Positions 9,147 through 17,279 of a stretch of DNA of 64,000 nt are shown here, piece after piece; the first letter of the stretch is position 1; every line of letters begins with the position of its first letter. A program made the position numbers and the translations under genes. The notes beneath the pieces are model-generated. The model ran no database searches and was not told the DNA's origin. It saw only the letters and a program-made list of their open reading frames with translations. Location of the stretch: assembly GCA_963696495.1 (NCBI GenBank), contig CAVOKJ010000002.1:496001-560000 (forward strand). Reading direction: 5' to 3'. This stretch comes from Bog-756 sp963696495 (GTDB lineage: Bacteria; Actinomycetota; Acidimicrobiia; Acidimicrobiales; RAAP-2).

Positions 9147-10280
9147 CTAGGAGGCGACCCGGTCCTTGGGCGGCACACCGGCCAGCGCGTCGTACTCCTC
9201 GGTGGTGTCCACCCACGACTCGAACTCGATGACCCCGAGCTCGGTGAACCTGGTCCGGAGCCACCCGTCGGCCGCATCGAGCAGTCCGAGCTTCTTGCAG
9301 TTGGGGACGATCTTGGAGAACAGGAGGGCCTGGAACTCCCCCCGCTCGGGGGCCTGTTGGACCACCGGCACGATGGCTTTGGGGTCGACGCCCATCCGCG
9401 ACCAGACCTCCTGCTGGAGGAATCGGTCGCGCATCCGGACCGCCGCCTCGAAGGCGAACTCCTGGCGCTCGCGCAGTTCGGCGGCGCTCAGGCCCTCGTA
9501 GTACTCCTGGAGGCTGAGGACGCCGAAGGCGACGTGGCGCGCCTCGTCGGCCATCACGTAGCGCAGCAGCTGCTTGAGCAACGGGTCGCCGGTCATCTGG
9601 TGCATGAACCCGAAGGCAGCCAGGGCCAGGCCCTCCACCATGATCTGCATCCCCAGATAGGTCAGGTCCCAGCGGGAGTCGGCGATGATGTCGTCGAGGA
9701 GCATGCGGAGGTGGGCGTTGACCGGGTAGTGGCCGCTGAGCTTGTCGTCGAGGTACTTGGCGAACACCTCGACGTGGCGGGCCTCGTCCATGACCTGCGT
9801 GGCGGCGTAGTACTTGGCGTCGATCCACGGGACCGACTCCACGATCTTGGCCGTGCAGATGAGGGCCCCCTGCTCGCCGTGGAGGAACTGTGAGAGCGTC
9901 CAGTTCTGGCTCTCGACCCCGAACTCCACCCACTCCTTGTCGCCCCACTTCTCCACGGGCGTGCCGGTCAGGTCGAAGCCGGCACCGAAGCCCCCGGTCG
10001 CCTCGGCCTGCTCGCGGACGAGGCGCTCCTGGTCGACCTCGGTCTCCCAGGGCAGGTCGGTCTCGCCGTTCCACTGGGCGCCCTTGGCCTTCTCGTAGAG
10101 CTTGTTGAGCTTGGGCCGGGCACCCTTCTCGTAGTCCCAGGTGAAGATGGAGTCGTAGTCGGAGTGCACCACGTGGCGGCCGTCGGCCTCCTCGGTCCCG
10201 ACGACCGAGAGGATCGCTTCGAAGTCGTCGATCTCGGCCCGGCCGATGATCTCCTCGGTGCTGCTCATGTCGGTGCTCAT
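9147..10280 (-). CDS. ferritin-like di-iron oxygenase (AurF/acyl-desaturase-like)
   Basis: Four-helix-bundle non-haem di-iron protein of 377 residues. The metal site is readable as two EX29EXXH elements: the E of HGEQG with MDEARH, and the E of MVEGL with MADEARH. That gives four glutamates and two histidines, the ligand set of carboxylate-bridged di-iron oxygenases. The family includes arylamine N-oxygenases (AurF) and acyl-carrier desaturases; I cannot fix the substrate. There are no membrane segments, so it should be soluble. The ATG at 10280 overlaps the stop of the upstream TetR gene as ATGA, implying translational coupling and control by that regulator. A role in modifying a lipid or aromatic amine is inferred only. 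Confidence 0.8.
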   Translation of the reverse strand: MSTDMSSTEEIIGRAEIDDFEAILSVVGTEEADGRHVVHSDYDSIFTWDYEKGARPKLNKLYEKAKGAQWNGETDLPWETEVDQERLVREQAEATGGFGAGFDLTGTPVEKWGDKEWVEFGVESQNWTLSQFLHGEQGALICTAKIVESVPWIDAKYYAATQVMDEARHVEVFAKYLDDKLSGHYPVNAHLRMLLDDIIADSRWDLTYLGMQIMVEGLALAAFGFMHQMTGDPLLKQLLRYVMADEARHVAFGVLSLQEYYEGLSAAELRERQEFAFEAAVRMRDRFLQQEVWSRMGVDPKAIVPVVQQAPERGEFQALLFSKIVPNCKKLGLLDAADGWLRTRFTELGVIEFESWVDTTEEYDALAGVPPKDRVAS

Positions 10281-11053
10281 TGCCTGTCTCCCTCTGGATG
10301 TCGGGTGCCGGCCCCGCCGGTGGGCGGATCGGCCTGGGTGAACGGAGTGATGTCGATTGCCGGTCCCGCCATCGCCGAGTGCAGGGCACGGATGCCCGGG
10401 AGCACGAATGTCTCCACCAGGCGGGTGGTGTGGGCCGGATCGCCGAGGTCGGTGTCGTCCGCCGGCGAGACGGCGTAGGAGAGCACGATGCGGGTGGCCC
10501 ACTCCGCCACCCGCTCGGCCTCCCGGGGGCGCATCCACCGGGCCAGGAACGGCGCCGTGAACCGGGAGGCGGTCACGAGGAGGCGATCCGATTCGTCGAA
10601 GGCCAGGTGGCCGAGGACCATCTCGGGCTCGTGCTCGACCAGATAGGCGAGCGCCGCATGGCCGCGGATCCTCCTCGACGCCTCGACGATGCCGGCGATC
10701 AGGGCATCGCCGAGGTCACCGGCTTCGCCCAGCGCCACGCCGAGGGCGGAGAAGAGGCGGGCCATCTCCGTGTCGACGACAGCCCCGAGGACCTCGTCAC
10801 GCCCGCCGGGGAACACGCGGTAGACCGTGGCCCGCGACACGCCCGCCTGACGGGCGATGTCGTCCACGGTCGTCTTGAGGGTGCCGTGGCGCGCCAGGCA
10901 AGCCAGCGTGGCGTCGATGATGGTCACCCGGTGGGGAGACTCACGGGCCGGTGACGTCGCCCGACCGCCCGGGCCCGACGGCGCGCCGCTCCGTGGCGCC
11001 CGCGCTCCCGCCTCGTCCTCCACCACACGGAGTGTGGCCCCCTGGATCGGCAC
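10277..11053 (-). CDS. TetR-family regulator coupled to the di-iron oxygenase
   Basis: One-component repressor of 258 residues. An unusual Gly/Ala/Arg-rich head of about 38 residues precedes the TetR_N helix-turn-helix (TTVDDIARQAGVSRATVYRVFPGG, quoted in part as GVSRATVYRVF). The rest is a helical ligand-binding domain. The GTG at 11053 is supported by a TTGACA-18-TAGCGT promoter 7 nt upstream. If that start is wrong, the protein would begin nearer the HTH. It ends in ATGA overlap with the oxygenase gene, so it probably autoregulates and senses that enzyme's substrate. It shares the VSRATVYR.FPGGRDE motif with the next TetR gene, which suggests related regulators. Confidence 0.88.
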   Translation of the reverse strand: MPIQGATLRVVEDEAGARAPRSGAPSGPGGRATSPARESPHRVTIIDATLACLARHGTLKTTVDDIARQAGVSRATVYRVFPGGRDEVLGAVVDTEMARLFSALGVALGEAGDLGDALIAGIVEASRRIRGHAALAYLVEHEPEMVLGHLAFDESDRLLVTASRFTAPFLARWMRPREAERVAEWATRIVLSYAVSPADDTDLGDPAHTTRLVETFVLPGIRALHSAMAGPAIDITPFTQADPPTGGAGTRHPEGDRQ

Positions 11054-11060
11054 AGGTGAA

Positions 11061-11090
11061 ACGCTAGATCGTATTTTGTCTCATTGTCAA
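11061..11090 (-). promoter_or_regulatory. promoter of the TetR/oxygenase unit (TTGACA-18-TAGCGT)
   Basis: On the minus strand a perfect -35 (TTGACA, 11090-11085) is 18 nt from TAGCGT (11066-11061), which is 7 nt from the GTG at 11053. The spacer is AT-rich against its surroundings and contains two GACAA repeats 7 nt apart, a possible TetR contact site. Confidence 0.55.
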
Positions 11091-11155
11091 CGCCCCACGG
11101 AGGGGACCGCCGGCCCCGGGCGCCCGATCCACTCCGGCACCGGTCGGCACCGCCG

Positions 11156-11731
11156 TCAACGGTCGAGGGGCGGCGCCACCACCCCGGCCAGCAGTTCGGC
11201 TCTGACCAGCTGTGCCACCTGGACCGGGTCGTCGAGGTCCCACCGGCCCGGCGCCGACATGTAGGAGATCACCATCCGGGCCAGGAAGTCCGCCGCTCCC
11301 TCGGGGTCCACGCCCTCGGCCACCCCCCGCTGGCGGAGGTAGGGGACCAGGAACTCGGCGATCCCCTGGCGGATCCGGTTGCTCTCGACGGTCAGGGCCG
11401 GAAGCAGCTTCTCGGGCTCGGTCAACATGACCCGCTGCAGCACCTCGTGCTCGACGATCGACCGGTGGGCGAAGGCGATGCCCCGCTCCATGACCTCCTC
11501 GAGGCTCTGCGCCCCGTGCACCTCCTCGTACAGCCGGGCGAAGAACTCGACCGTCGCCCAGGCGACGACGGCGGACACCAGCTCGTCGCGCCCGCCCGGG
11601 AAGGTCCGGTACACGGTGGCCCGCGACACCCGGGCCTCGCGGGCGGCGTCCTCGATCGTCGTCTTGGCCATGCCCCTCCTCGCCACGCAGCGGTAGGTGG
11701 CCTCGATGATCCGTCGGCGGGTGTCGTCCAT
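11156..11731 (-). CDS. TetR-family transcriptional regulator
   Basis: A 191-residue regulator with the HTH close to the N terminus (TTIEDAAREARVSRATVYRTF, key part VSRATVYRTF at about 31-40), followed by the FPGGRDELV continuation and a helical C-terminal sensing domain. The ATG at 11731 is right before MDDTRRRIIEAT, the usual TetR lead, and 17 nt after the dapB stop, so it is probably co-transcribed with dapB. No target is evident; the ligand-binding half shows no feature I recognise. Its resemblance to the neighbouring TetR across the HTH, and their adjacency, point to duplication or joint control of the same process. Confidence 0.88.
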   Translation of the reverse strand: MDDTRRRIIEATYRCVARRGMAKTTIEDAAREARVSRATVYRTFPGGRDELVSAVVAWATVEFFARLYEEVHGAQSLEEVMERGIAFAHRSIVEHEVLQRVMLTEPEKLLPALTVESNRIRQGIAEFLVPYLRQRGVAEGVDPEGAADFLARMVISYMSAPGRWDLDDPVQVAQLVRAELLAGVVAPPLDR

Positions 11732-11748
11732 GTCCGATCGCCGCGGGC

Positions 11749-12552
11749 TCAGAGCCCCAGGAGCGGCTCGAGCCCCGACGTCACCCCGGGACGGTCGGGG
11801 ACGCTCCGGACGGCCAGGATGACTCCGTCCATGAACGACGAACGGTCGTAGGAGTCGTGGCGGATGGTCAGGCTCTGACCGACGGAGCCGAGGATCACCT
11901 CCTGGTGCGCCACCAGGCCCGGGAGCCGGACCGAGTGGAGGCGGACCCGGGCTGGGCCCTCCCCACCGCGGGCACCCTCGACGGCCTCGGTCACCGTGCG
12001 GTCCGGAGGGAAGTCGCCGAGATGCGCGGCCCGACGCGCCGCAGCTATGCGTTCGGCCGTGGCGCGCGCCGTGCCCGAGGGAGCGTCGAGCTTCCCGTCG
12101 TGGTGCAGCTCGATGATCTCGGCACCCTCGAACCAGGGGGCCGCCAGCTCGGCGAAGCGCATCATCAGCACGGCGCCGATGGCGAAGTTGGGGGCCACGA
12201 CGCAGTTCGGGGGGCCGACGAAGCGGCGGATCAGCGTGGCGAGGTCCTCCTCGGTGAACCCGGTGGTCCCCACGACGGCGTGGATCCCGGCGTCGGCGCA
12301 GAAAGCCAGCGTCTTCCGGGCCGCCTCCAGACGGGTGAAGTCGACGACGACCTCGACGGCGGCCTCGGTCAGGACGCCGAGCTCGGTCGAGACCGTGACG
12401 GCCGGACCACCGGCGCCGCACAGATCGGCCAGTTCCTCGCCCGACCGGGCGGGGTCCACCGCGGCCACCAGATCCAGGTCGTCGTGCGCACTGATCGCAC
12501 GGCACACCTCGATGCCCATCTTGCCCCCGGCTCCCACGACCCCAACGCGCAT
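11749..12552 (-). CDS. dapB: 4-hydroxy-tetrahydrodipicolinate reductase
   Basis: NAD(P)H-dependent reductase acting after DapA in lysine and diaminopimelate synthesis. The Rossmann nucleotide loop is GAGGKMG (7-13). The catalytic histidine pair H150-H151 and K154 lie in ELHHDGKLDAPSGTA. The VGTTGF and APNFAIG segments also match the family. The 267 residues are typical. The ATG at 12552 has a TAGGGT -10 box 7 nt upstream, again leaderless in form. Gene order M16 protease then dapB is the same as in mycobacteria and streptomycetes; the thyX gene that often follows is absent here and two TetR genes and an oxygenase occupy its place. Confidence 0.96.
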   Translation of the reverse strand: MRVGVVGAGGKMGIEVCRAISAHDDLDLVAAVDPARSGEELADLCGAGGPAVTVSTELGVLTEAAVEVVVDFTRLEAARKTLAFCADAGIHAVVGTTGFTEEDLATLIRRFVGPPNCVVAPNFAIGAVLMMRFAELAAPWFEGAEIIELHHDGKLDAPSGTARATAERIAAARRAAHLGDFPPDRTVTEAVEGARGGEGPARVRLHSVRLPGLVAHQEVILGSVGQSLTIRHDSYDRSSFMDGVILAVRSVPDRPGVTSGLEPLLGL

Positions 12553-12559
12553 GGCGGCA

Positions 12560-12565
12560 ACCCTA
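12560..12565 (-). promoter_or_regulatory. -10 box of dapB (TAGGGT), leaderless type
   Basis: TAGGGT on the minus strand ends 7 nt before the dapB ATG. No -35 consensus or Shine-Dalgarno is apparent. It implies that dapB can be transcribed independently of pnp and the M16 gene. Confidence 0.45.
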
Positions 12566-12638
12566 CCGTCGCGCCGCCCGGCGGCCCGGTGAGGGAACGC
12601 CGGGACGTCGACGGAGACAGCCCCGGCACCCGGCTCGC

Positions 12639-13895
12639 TCAGCCGAGGGCGAGTGACGAGGCGTCGAAGTCGGAGGGATCGAAGGGACCGACCACCGACA
12701 GGGTCCGAGGGGCCCCCACCAACTCGGTGGCGGCCTCGTGCACGTCCTCGAGGGTCAGCGCGGCCACGCGGGCCAGCACCTCGTCGACCGGGAGCACCTC
12801 CCCGTGCAGCAGCATGCCCGCGCCGATCCGGCTCATCCGTGCCCCCGAATCCTCGCAGGCCAGCAGGGTCTCGGCCCGGAGGTTGCCCTTGGCGATCGTC
12901 AGCTCCCGCTCGGTGATGCCGTCCTCACCGAGCCGATCGAGCTCGGCGGAGACGATGTCGAGCACCTCGGCCACGTGCTCGGGCGCGGTGCCCATGCCCA
13001 CGCTCACCGACCCGGCATCGTGGTACGCCACCCGCTCGGACCACACCGAATAGGCCAGGCCCCGGCGCTCGCGGATCTCCTGGAAGAGCCGGCTGGACAG
13101 CCCGCCGCCCAGCACGTGGTTGAGCACGGCGAGCGCGTACCGGCGCGGATCGAACCGGTCGACCGATCGTGAGGCCAGCACCAGGTGGGCCTGTTCGGTG
13201 GACCGGCGCGTCACCAAGAGCGGCTCGACCTTGTCCTCGGGCCGAAGGCGCTGCGGGGTGGCGCCGCCGGGTCGGCCGGCGAAGCGCGCCTCGAGCCCGT
13301 CGGCCACCGCGGTGTGGTCGAGGTCCCCCGCCACCGCCACCACCATGTTGCCCGGCCGGTAGTGCAGCTCGAAGAAGTCCCGGATCCTCGCCGCCGTCAT
13401 GGAGGAGACCGACGCCTGGGTGCCGAGCACCTCGCGACCCAGCGGATGGTCGGGGTACAGGGCGGCCGAGCTCTGCTCCGCCACCTCGTCCGCCGGCTCG
13501 TCGGCGTGCATGAGGATCTCGTCGAGGATCACCTGGCGCTCGGCGTCGAGGTCCGAGGGACGGAGGGCCGGCTGCCACATGATGTCGGACAGGATGTCGA
13601 GGCCGAGCGACACGTGCTCGGCCAGGAGCCGGATGTAGAACGACGTGTACTCCTTGGTGGTGAAGGCGTTGAAGTCGCCACCGACCTCGTCGACCGCCTC
13701 GGCGATCGCCGTGGAGGAGCGCTCTTCGGATCCTTTGAACAACAGGTGCTCGAGGAAGTGGGACGACCCGGCTCGCTCGTCGTCCTCGTCCCGCGAGCCG
13801 GTGCCCACCCAGAAGCCGATGCACACCGAGCGGGCGTCGTCCATCGACTCGGTCACCAGGGACAGGCCCGACGGAAGCAACTCGTTGCGGATCAC
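12639..13895 (-). CDS. M16-family zinc metallopeptidase (PepR-like)
   Basis: Insulinase/mitochondrial-processing-peptidase type protease of 418 residues. The inverted zinc motif HxxEH is present as H46-F-L-E49-H50 (SSHFLEHLLFKG), and a third-ligand glutamate is plausible in the ILDEILMHADEPADEV stretch. The second half carries the M16_C domain with the R-Y pair (RERRGLAYSV) that closes on substrates. Active-site residues are intact, so it should be a working enzyme. It lies between pnp and dapB, its usual place in actinobacteria (PepR in M. tuberculosis). The GTG at 13895 is adopted; the 87 nt up to the pnp stop hold no obvious terminator. The physiological substrate is unknown. Confidence 0.92.
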   Translation of the reverse strand: MIRNELLPSGLSLVTESMDDARSVCIGFWVGTGSRDEDDERAGSSHFLEHLLFKGSEERSSTAIAEAVDEVGGDFNAFTTKEYTSFYIRLLAEHVSLGLDILSDIMWQPALRPSDLDAERQVILDEILMHADEPADEVAEQSSAALYPDHPLGREVLGTQASVSSMTAARIRDFFELHYRPGNMVVAVAGDLDHTAVADGLEARFAGRPGGATPQRLRPEDKVEPLLVTRRSTEQAHLVLASRSVDRFDPRRYALAVLNHVLGGGLSSRLFQEIRERRGLAYSVWSERVAYHDAGSVSVGMGTAPEHVAEVLDIVSAELDRLGEDGITERELTIAKGNLRAETLLACEDSGARMSRIGAGMLLHGEVLPVDEVLARVAALTLEDVHEAATELVGAPRTLSVVGPFDPSDFDASSLALG

Positions 13896-13982
13896 GGGCG
13901 CCGGCCTCTCGACGGTTCGCTCATCGGTGCCGACCGGAGAGGCCGATGCCCCTGAGGGGCACCGGCCTTCCGACCTGCGATG

Positions 13983-16457
13983 TCAACGACGGCGACGACC
14001 GCCCCGGCCGCCCCCGCCACCGCCGGAGGGGCGATCGGCCGGCTCGGCCACGGCAGGACCGAGGTCGCCGAATTCCTCGACCAGCTCCACCTCGAAGGCG
14101 TCCTCGAACGAGACGGCCCCGGCCGGCGCACTGGTCGTCTCGGCCTGGCGCCGGCTCCGGTCGGGCCGGTCGGAACGGTCACCCGGATCGGAGTGATCGC
14201 CACGGGGCGGGCGGCTGCGCCCCCCGCCATCGCCACGCCCGTTGCGCTCCCCGGTTCCCGAACCGGAGGCGGCCGGCGCCTCGCCGGCCAGTGACAGGGA
14301 CACCTTGCCCTGGGGATCGATGTCGTCGACCCTCACCTCGACCGGCTGCCCGAGCTCGAGGACGTCCTCCACCCGCTCGACCCGCTTGCCTTGACCGATC
14401 TTCGAGATGTGCAGGAGCCCGTCGCGGCCCGGAAGGATGTTGACGAAGGCGCCGAACTTGGTGATGTTGACCACCTTGCCCTGGTACGTGGCCCCCACCT
14501 CGGCCAGCGGCGGGTCGAGGATGGTGGAGATGCGCCGGCGGGCCTCTTCGACCGCCGTGCCGTCCTTGGCCCCGATGGTGACCGTGCCCACCATGCCGTC
14601 GTCGTCGACGGCGATGTCGGCACCGGTCTCCTGCTGGAGGGCATTGATGACCTTCCCCTTGGGCCCGATGACCTCACCGATCTTGTCCATCGGAATCTCG
14701 AAGGAGATGATCTTCGGAGCGGATGCGGCGACCTCGGGCCGAGGCTCGGCGATGGCGCCGGCCATCACCTCGAGGATGGTGAGCCGGGCATCCTTGGCCT
14801 GGAGGAGCGCCTTGGTGAGCACGTCCAGCGGGAGGCCGTCGATCTTGGTGTCGAGCTGGAGGGCGGTCACCACGTCCTTGGTGCCGGCGACCTTGAAGTC
14901 CATGTCGCCGAAGGCGTCCTCGGCCCCCAGGATGTCGGTGAGGGTCACATAGGCCCCGCCGTCGTACACCAGGCCCATGGCGATCCCGGCAACCGGTGCC
15001 TTGAGCGGCACCCCCGCCGCCATCATGGACAGCGTGGAGCCGCAGACCGACGCCATCGAGGTGGAGCCGTTCGAGGCCAGCACGTCCGACACCAGCCTCA
15101 GCGTGTAAGGGAAGTCCTCTTCGTAGGGCACCACCGGGAGCAGGGCCCGTTCGGCCAGCAGTCCGTGCCCGATCTCCCGGCGCTTGGGGCCGCGCATGAA
15201 GCCGGTCTCGCCGGTGGAGAAGGGCGGGAAGTTGTAGTGGTGCATGTACCGCTTGTGCTCGTCCGGGGTGATGGTGTCGAGCAGCTGGTTCATGCGGGGC
15301 ATCCCGAGGGTGGTCACGTTGAGCACCTGGGTCTCGCCCCGCTGGAACAGCGCCGACCCGTGGGCCGTCGGGAACAGGTCCACCTCGGCGGAGAGCGGCC
15401 GGATCTCGGTGGTGGTCCGACCGTCGATCCGGAGCCCCTCCTCGACGATCCGTCGGCGGACCAGCTTCTTCGTCAGGGCGCGAACGGCCGCTTTGATCTC
15501 GCCGTCGCGGTCGGGGAACTCGTCGGCCAGGCTCTCCTTGATCGAAGCGGTGGCGGCGTCGAGCGCCGAGTTGCGCTCGGCCTTGGCCACGATCTTGTTG
15601 GCGTCGCCGATGGGTCCGGCGCCCAGCGCCTCGACCCGCTCCCAGACGTCGTCCCCGTAGTCGGTCAGCGTGGAGTACTCGATGGCCTCGATCGGGCCAC
15701 GGGCGGCCACGTAGGCCTCCACCATCTGGCGCTGGAGGACGATCGACTCGCGGATCCATGTCTTCGCCGCCTCGAGTCCGTCGGCCAGCACCTCCTCGGT
15801 GACCTGGGGGGCACCTTCCTCGTAGTACTGGAACGACCGCTCGGAGCCGCCGGCCTCCACCATCATGATGGCGATCTCGGTGTCCTCGTCGTCGCTCAGG
15901 GCCCGGCCGGCGACGACCAGCTCGAACGTCGAGTCGTCACCCTCTTGGAAGCTGGGGTGCGGGATCCACTGCCCGTCGGTCGAGTAGGCCACCCGGACCG
16001 CCCCGATGGGACCGTCGAAGGGGATGCCCGAGATCATCAGCGCGGCCGAGGCGGCGTTGATGGCCAGGACGTCATGGGGATTGACCTGGTCGGCGCCGAA
16101 GATCGTGCCCACGACGTGGACCTCGTTGCGGAAGCCCTTCGGGAACGACGGCCGCAGGGGCCGGTCGATCAGTCGGCAGGTGAGGATGGCCTGGTCCGAG
16201 GACTTTCCCTCCCGTCGGAAGAACGAGCCGGGGATCTTCCCGGCGGCATAGGTCCGCTCCTCGATGTCGACCGTGAGCGGGAAGAAGTCCGCCCCTTCAC
16301 GGACCGACCGCGCCGCGGTGGCGGTGGCCAGGAGGATCGTGTCTCCGATCCGCCCGACGACGGCGCCGTCGGCCAGTTGGGCCAGCTTGCCGGTTTCGAA
16401 GGTGAGTGTGCGCTCGGTGCCGCTGATGGGCGCCGAAACGGTAATGGCGTCTGACAT
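13983..16457 (-). CDS. pnp: polyribonucleotide nucleotidyltransferase (PNPase)
   Basis: Phosphorolytic 3'-5' exoribonuclease and nucleotide polymerase. The 824 residues comprise two RNase PH domains, a KH domain (about 585-645, GEVIGPKGKVIN) and an S1 domain (about 650-722, GKVVNITKFGAFVNILPG). An unstructured Gly/Arg/Asp/Ser-rich tail of about 100 residues ends in a glycine run and RRRR. The conserved N-terminal FFRREGKSSDQ and the phosphate-binding segment GSTSMASVCG are intact. The ATG at 16457 is preceded by a good AAGGAG site. The 263-nt leader contains two hairpins, a setting for autoregulation. The RG-rich tail is lineage-specific, as in actinobacterial RNA-binding proteins. Confidence 0.97.
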   Translation of the reverse strand: MSDAITVSAPISGTERTLTFETGKLAQLADGAVVGRIGDTILLATATAARSVREGADFFPLTVDIEERTYAAGKIPGSFFRREGKSSDQAILTCRLIDRPLRPSFPKGFRNEVHVVGTIFGADQVNPHDVLAINAASAALMISGIPFDGPIGAVRVAYSTDGQWIPHPSFQEGDDSTFELVVAGRALSDDEDTEIAIMMVEAGGSERSFQYYEEGAPQVTEEVLADGLEAAKTWIRESIVLQRQMVEAYVAARGPIEAIEYSTLTDYGDDVWERVEALGAGPIGDANKIVAKAERNSALDAATASIKESLADEFPDRDGEIKAAVRALTKKLVRRRIVEEGLRIDGRTTTEIRPLSAEVDLFPTAHGSALFQRGETQVLNVTTLGMPRMNQLLDTITPDEHKRYMHHYNFPPFSTGETGFMRGPKRREIGHGLLAERALLPVVPYEEDFPYTLRLVSDVLASNGSTSMASVCGSTLSMMAAGVPLKAPVAGIAMGLVYDGGAYVTLTDILGAEDAFGDMDFKVAGTKDVVTALQLDTKIDGLPLDVLTKALLQAKDARLTILEVMAGAIAEPRPEVAASAPKIISFEIPMDKIGEVIGPKGKVINALQQETGADIAVDDDGMVGTVTIGAKDGTAVEEARRRISTILDPPLAEVGATYQGKVVNITKFGAFVNILPGRDGLLHISKIGQGKRVERVEDVLELGQPVEVRVDDIDPQGKVSLSLAGEAPAASGSGTGERNGRGDGGGRSRPPRGDHSDPGDRSDRPDRSRRQAETTSAPAGAVSFEDAFEVELVEEFGDLGPAVAEPADRPSGGGGGGRGGRRRR

Positions 16458-16475
16458 GACGCTCCTTGGTTTGCT

Positions 16476-16547
16476 CGGGGACTCCCCGTGCCAGTTCCCA
16501 GTTGTCGAGCACACCACCCTCGCGGTGGCGGGGTGGTCGGCAACTGG
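16476..16547 (-). promoter_or_regulatory. structured 5' leader of pnp
   Basis: The pnp mRNA leader can fold into a long interrupted hairpin (16498-16547). Outer arms CCAGTTG/CAACTGG (7 bp) and CGA/TCG enclose an inner ACCACCC/GGGTGGT stem (7 bp) with a small bulge. A second short hairpin (16476-16488, CGGGG-ACT-CCCCG) sits just before the ribosome binding site. In E. coli the pnp leader is a double-stranded RNase target that lets PNPase repress itself. The same role here is inferred from position and structure only. Confidence 0.5.
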
Positions 16548-16682
16548 TGACTGACCTCGGTGGGAGCCCAATCTGTGTGGTGTGAATCCGGCCCGCCGAC
16601 TCGGCGGCTGACCGCTGCTGCTGCAGCCCGACACCGTGCCGGCCTACGGTCCACCGATGCGGGACCGGTGGAGAAATTGCGA

Positions 16683-16704
16683 CCGCCCGGCCGGAGCCGG
16701 GCGG
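16683..16704 (-). terminator. terminator-like hairpin after rpsO
   Basis: CCGCCCGG and CCGGGCGG form a perfect 8-bp stem with a 6-nt loop, 16 nt beyond the rpsO stop. On the transcript it is followed by a weak T-rich stretch (TCGCAATTTC). It probably attenuates read-through from rpsO into pnp. Confidence 0.6.
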
Positions 16705-16720
16705 AGCGAATGGTGTCCGC

Positions 16721-16978
16721 CTAGCGGCGGAGGCCGAGTCGGCCGATGATGTCTCGGTACCGCTCGACGTCGTTCTTCCGGACGTAGTCCAAGAGGCGGC
16801 GGCGGCGGCCGATCAACTTCAGGAGGCCCCGGCGGGTGTGATGGTCACCTTTGTGCACCTTCAGGTGCTCGGTCAGGTGGATGATGCGCTCGCTCAGAAT
16901 GGCGATCTGCACTTCGGGGGAGCCGGTGTCCGTCTCGTGGAGACGGTATTCGGCAATGGTGGACTGCTTGTCTGGCAT
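16721..16978 (-). CDS. rpsO: 30S ribosomal protein S15
   Basis: Primary 16S rRNA-binding protein of the small subunit platform, 85 residues. Family signatures are clear: HETDTGSPEVQIAILSERI near the N terminus, then LTEHLKVHKGDHHTRRGLL, and the C-terminal RRRRLLDYVRKNDVERY helix (key part LDYVRKND). The ATG at 16978 gives the standard length. It precedes pnp on the same strand as in most bacteria. A hairpin follows its stop. S15 often represses its own mRNA; the leader of roughly 60 nt (from the -10 box near 17040) is long enough for that, but I see no specific fold. Confidence 0.97.
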   Translation of the reverse strand: MPDKQSTIAEYRLHETDTGSPEVQIAILSERIIHLTEHLKVHKGDHHTRRGLLKLIGRRRRLLDYVRKNDVERYRDIIGRLGLRR

Positions 16979-17039
16979 GTGGGGTTCGGACCTCTGCGGA
17001 GTTCGTGATGGCGGGTGGAAGGGGCACACCGGCACGGCA

Positions 17040-17045
17040 ATGGTA
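17040..17045 (-). promoter_or_regulatory. possible -10 box of rpsO (TACCAT)
   Basis: TACCAT on the minus strand lies 61 nt upstream of the rpsO ATG. A weak TTGCGC lies 15 nt further upstream. The remainder of 16979-17279 contains no gene that I can support. Confidence 0.35.
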
Positions 17046-17279
17046 GCAGCCCAGCCGGCCGCGCAACATCAGCCCTGCTCAGCGCACACGCTCGCCGTGC
17101 GGGCGGAGCCGGCGGTCAACCGGACCACAGCTCGTCGGCCGGCTGATCCCGCCGGCGTGGCCCGGGGTCCCCGCCCGCCGAGGTCGTCCCACAGCCGGCC
17201 GTCCCACCGAGGTCGTGGCGGCCGGAGGTGGCGACAGGAGCTGGCGGGCACCGGCCACGTGCCGATGCCCGCCCTCCCG

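Noticed and set aside
14391..16454. Plus-strand frame of nearly 690 codons opposite pnp
   Set aside because: Antisense to a complete PNPase, no recognisable content.
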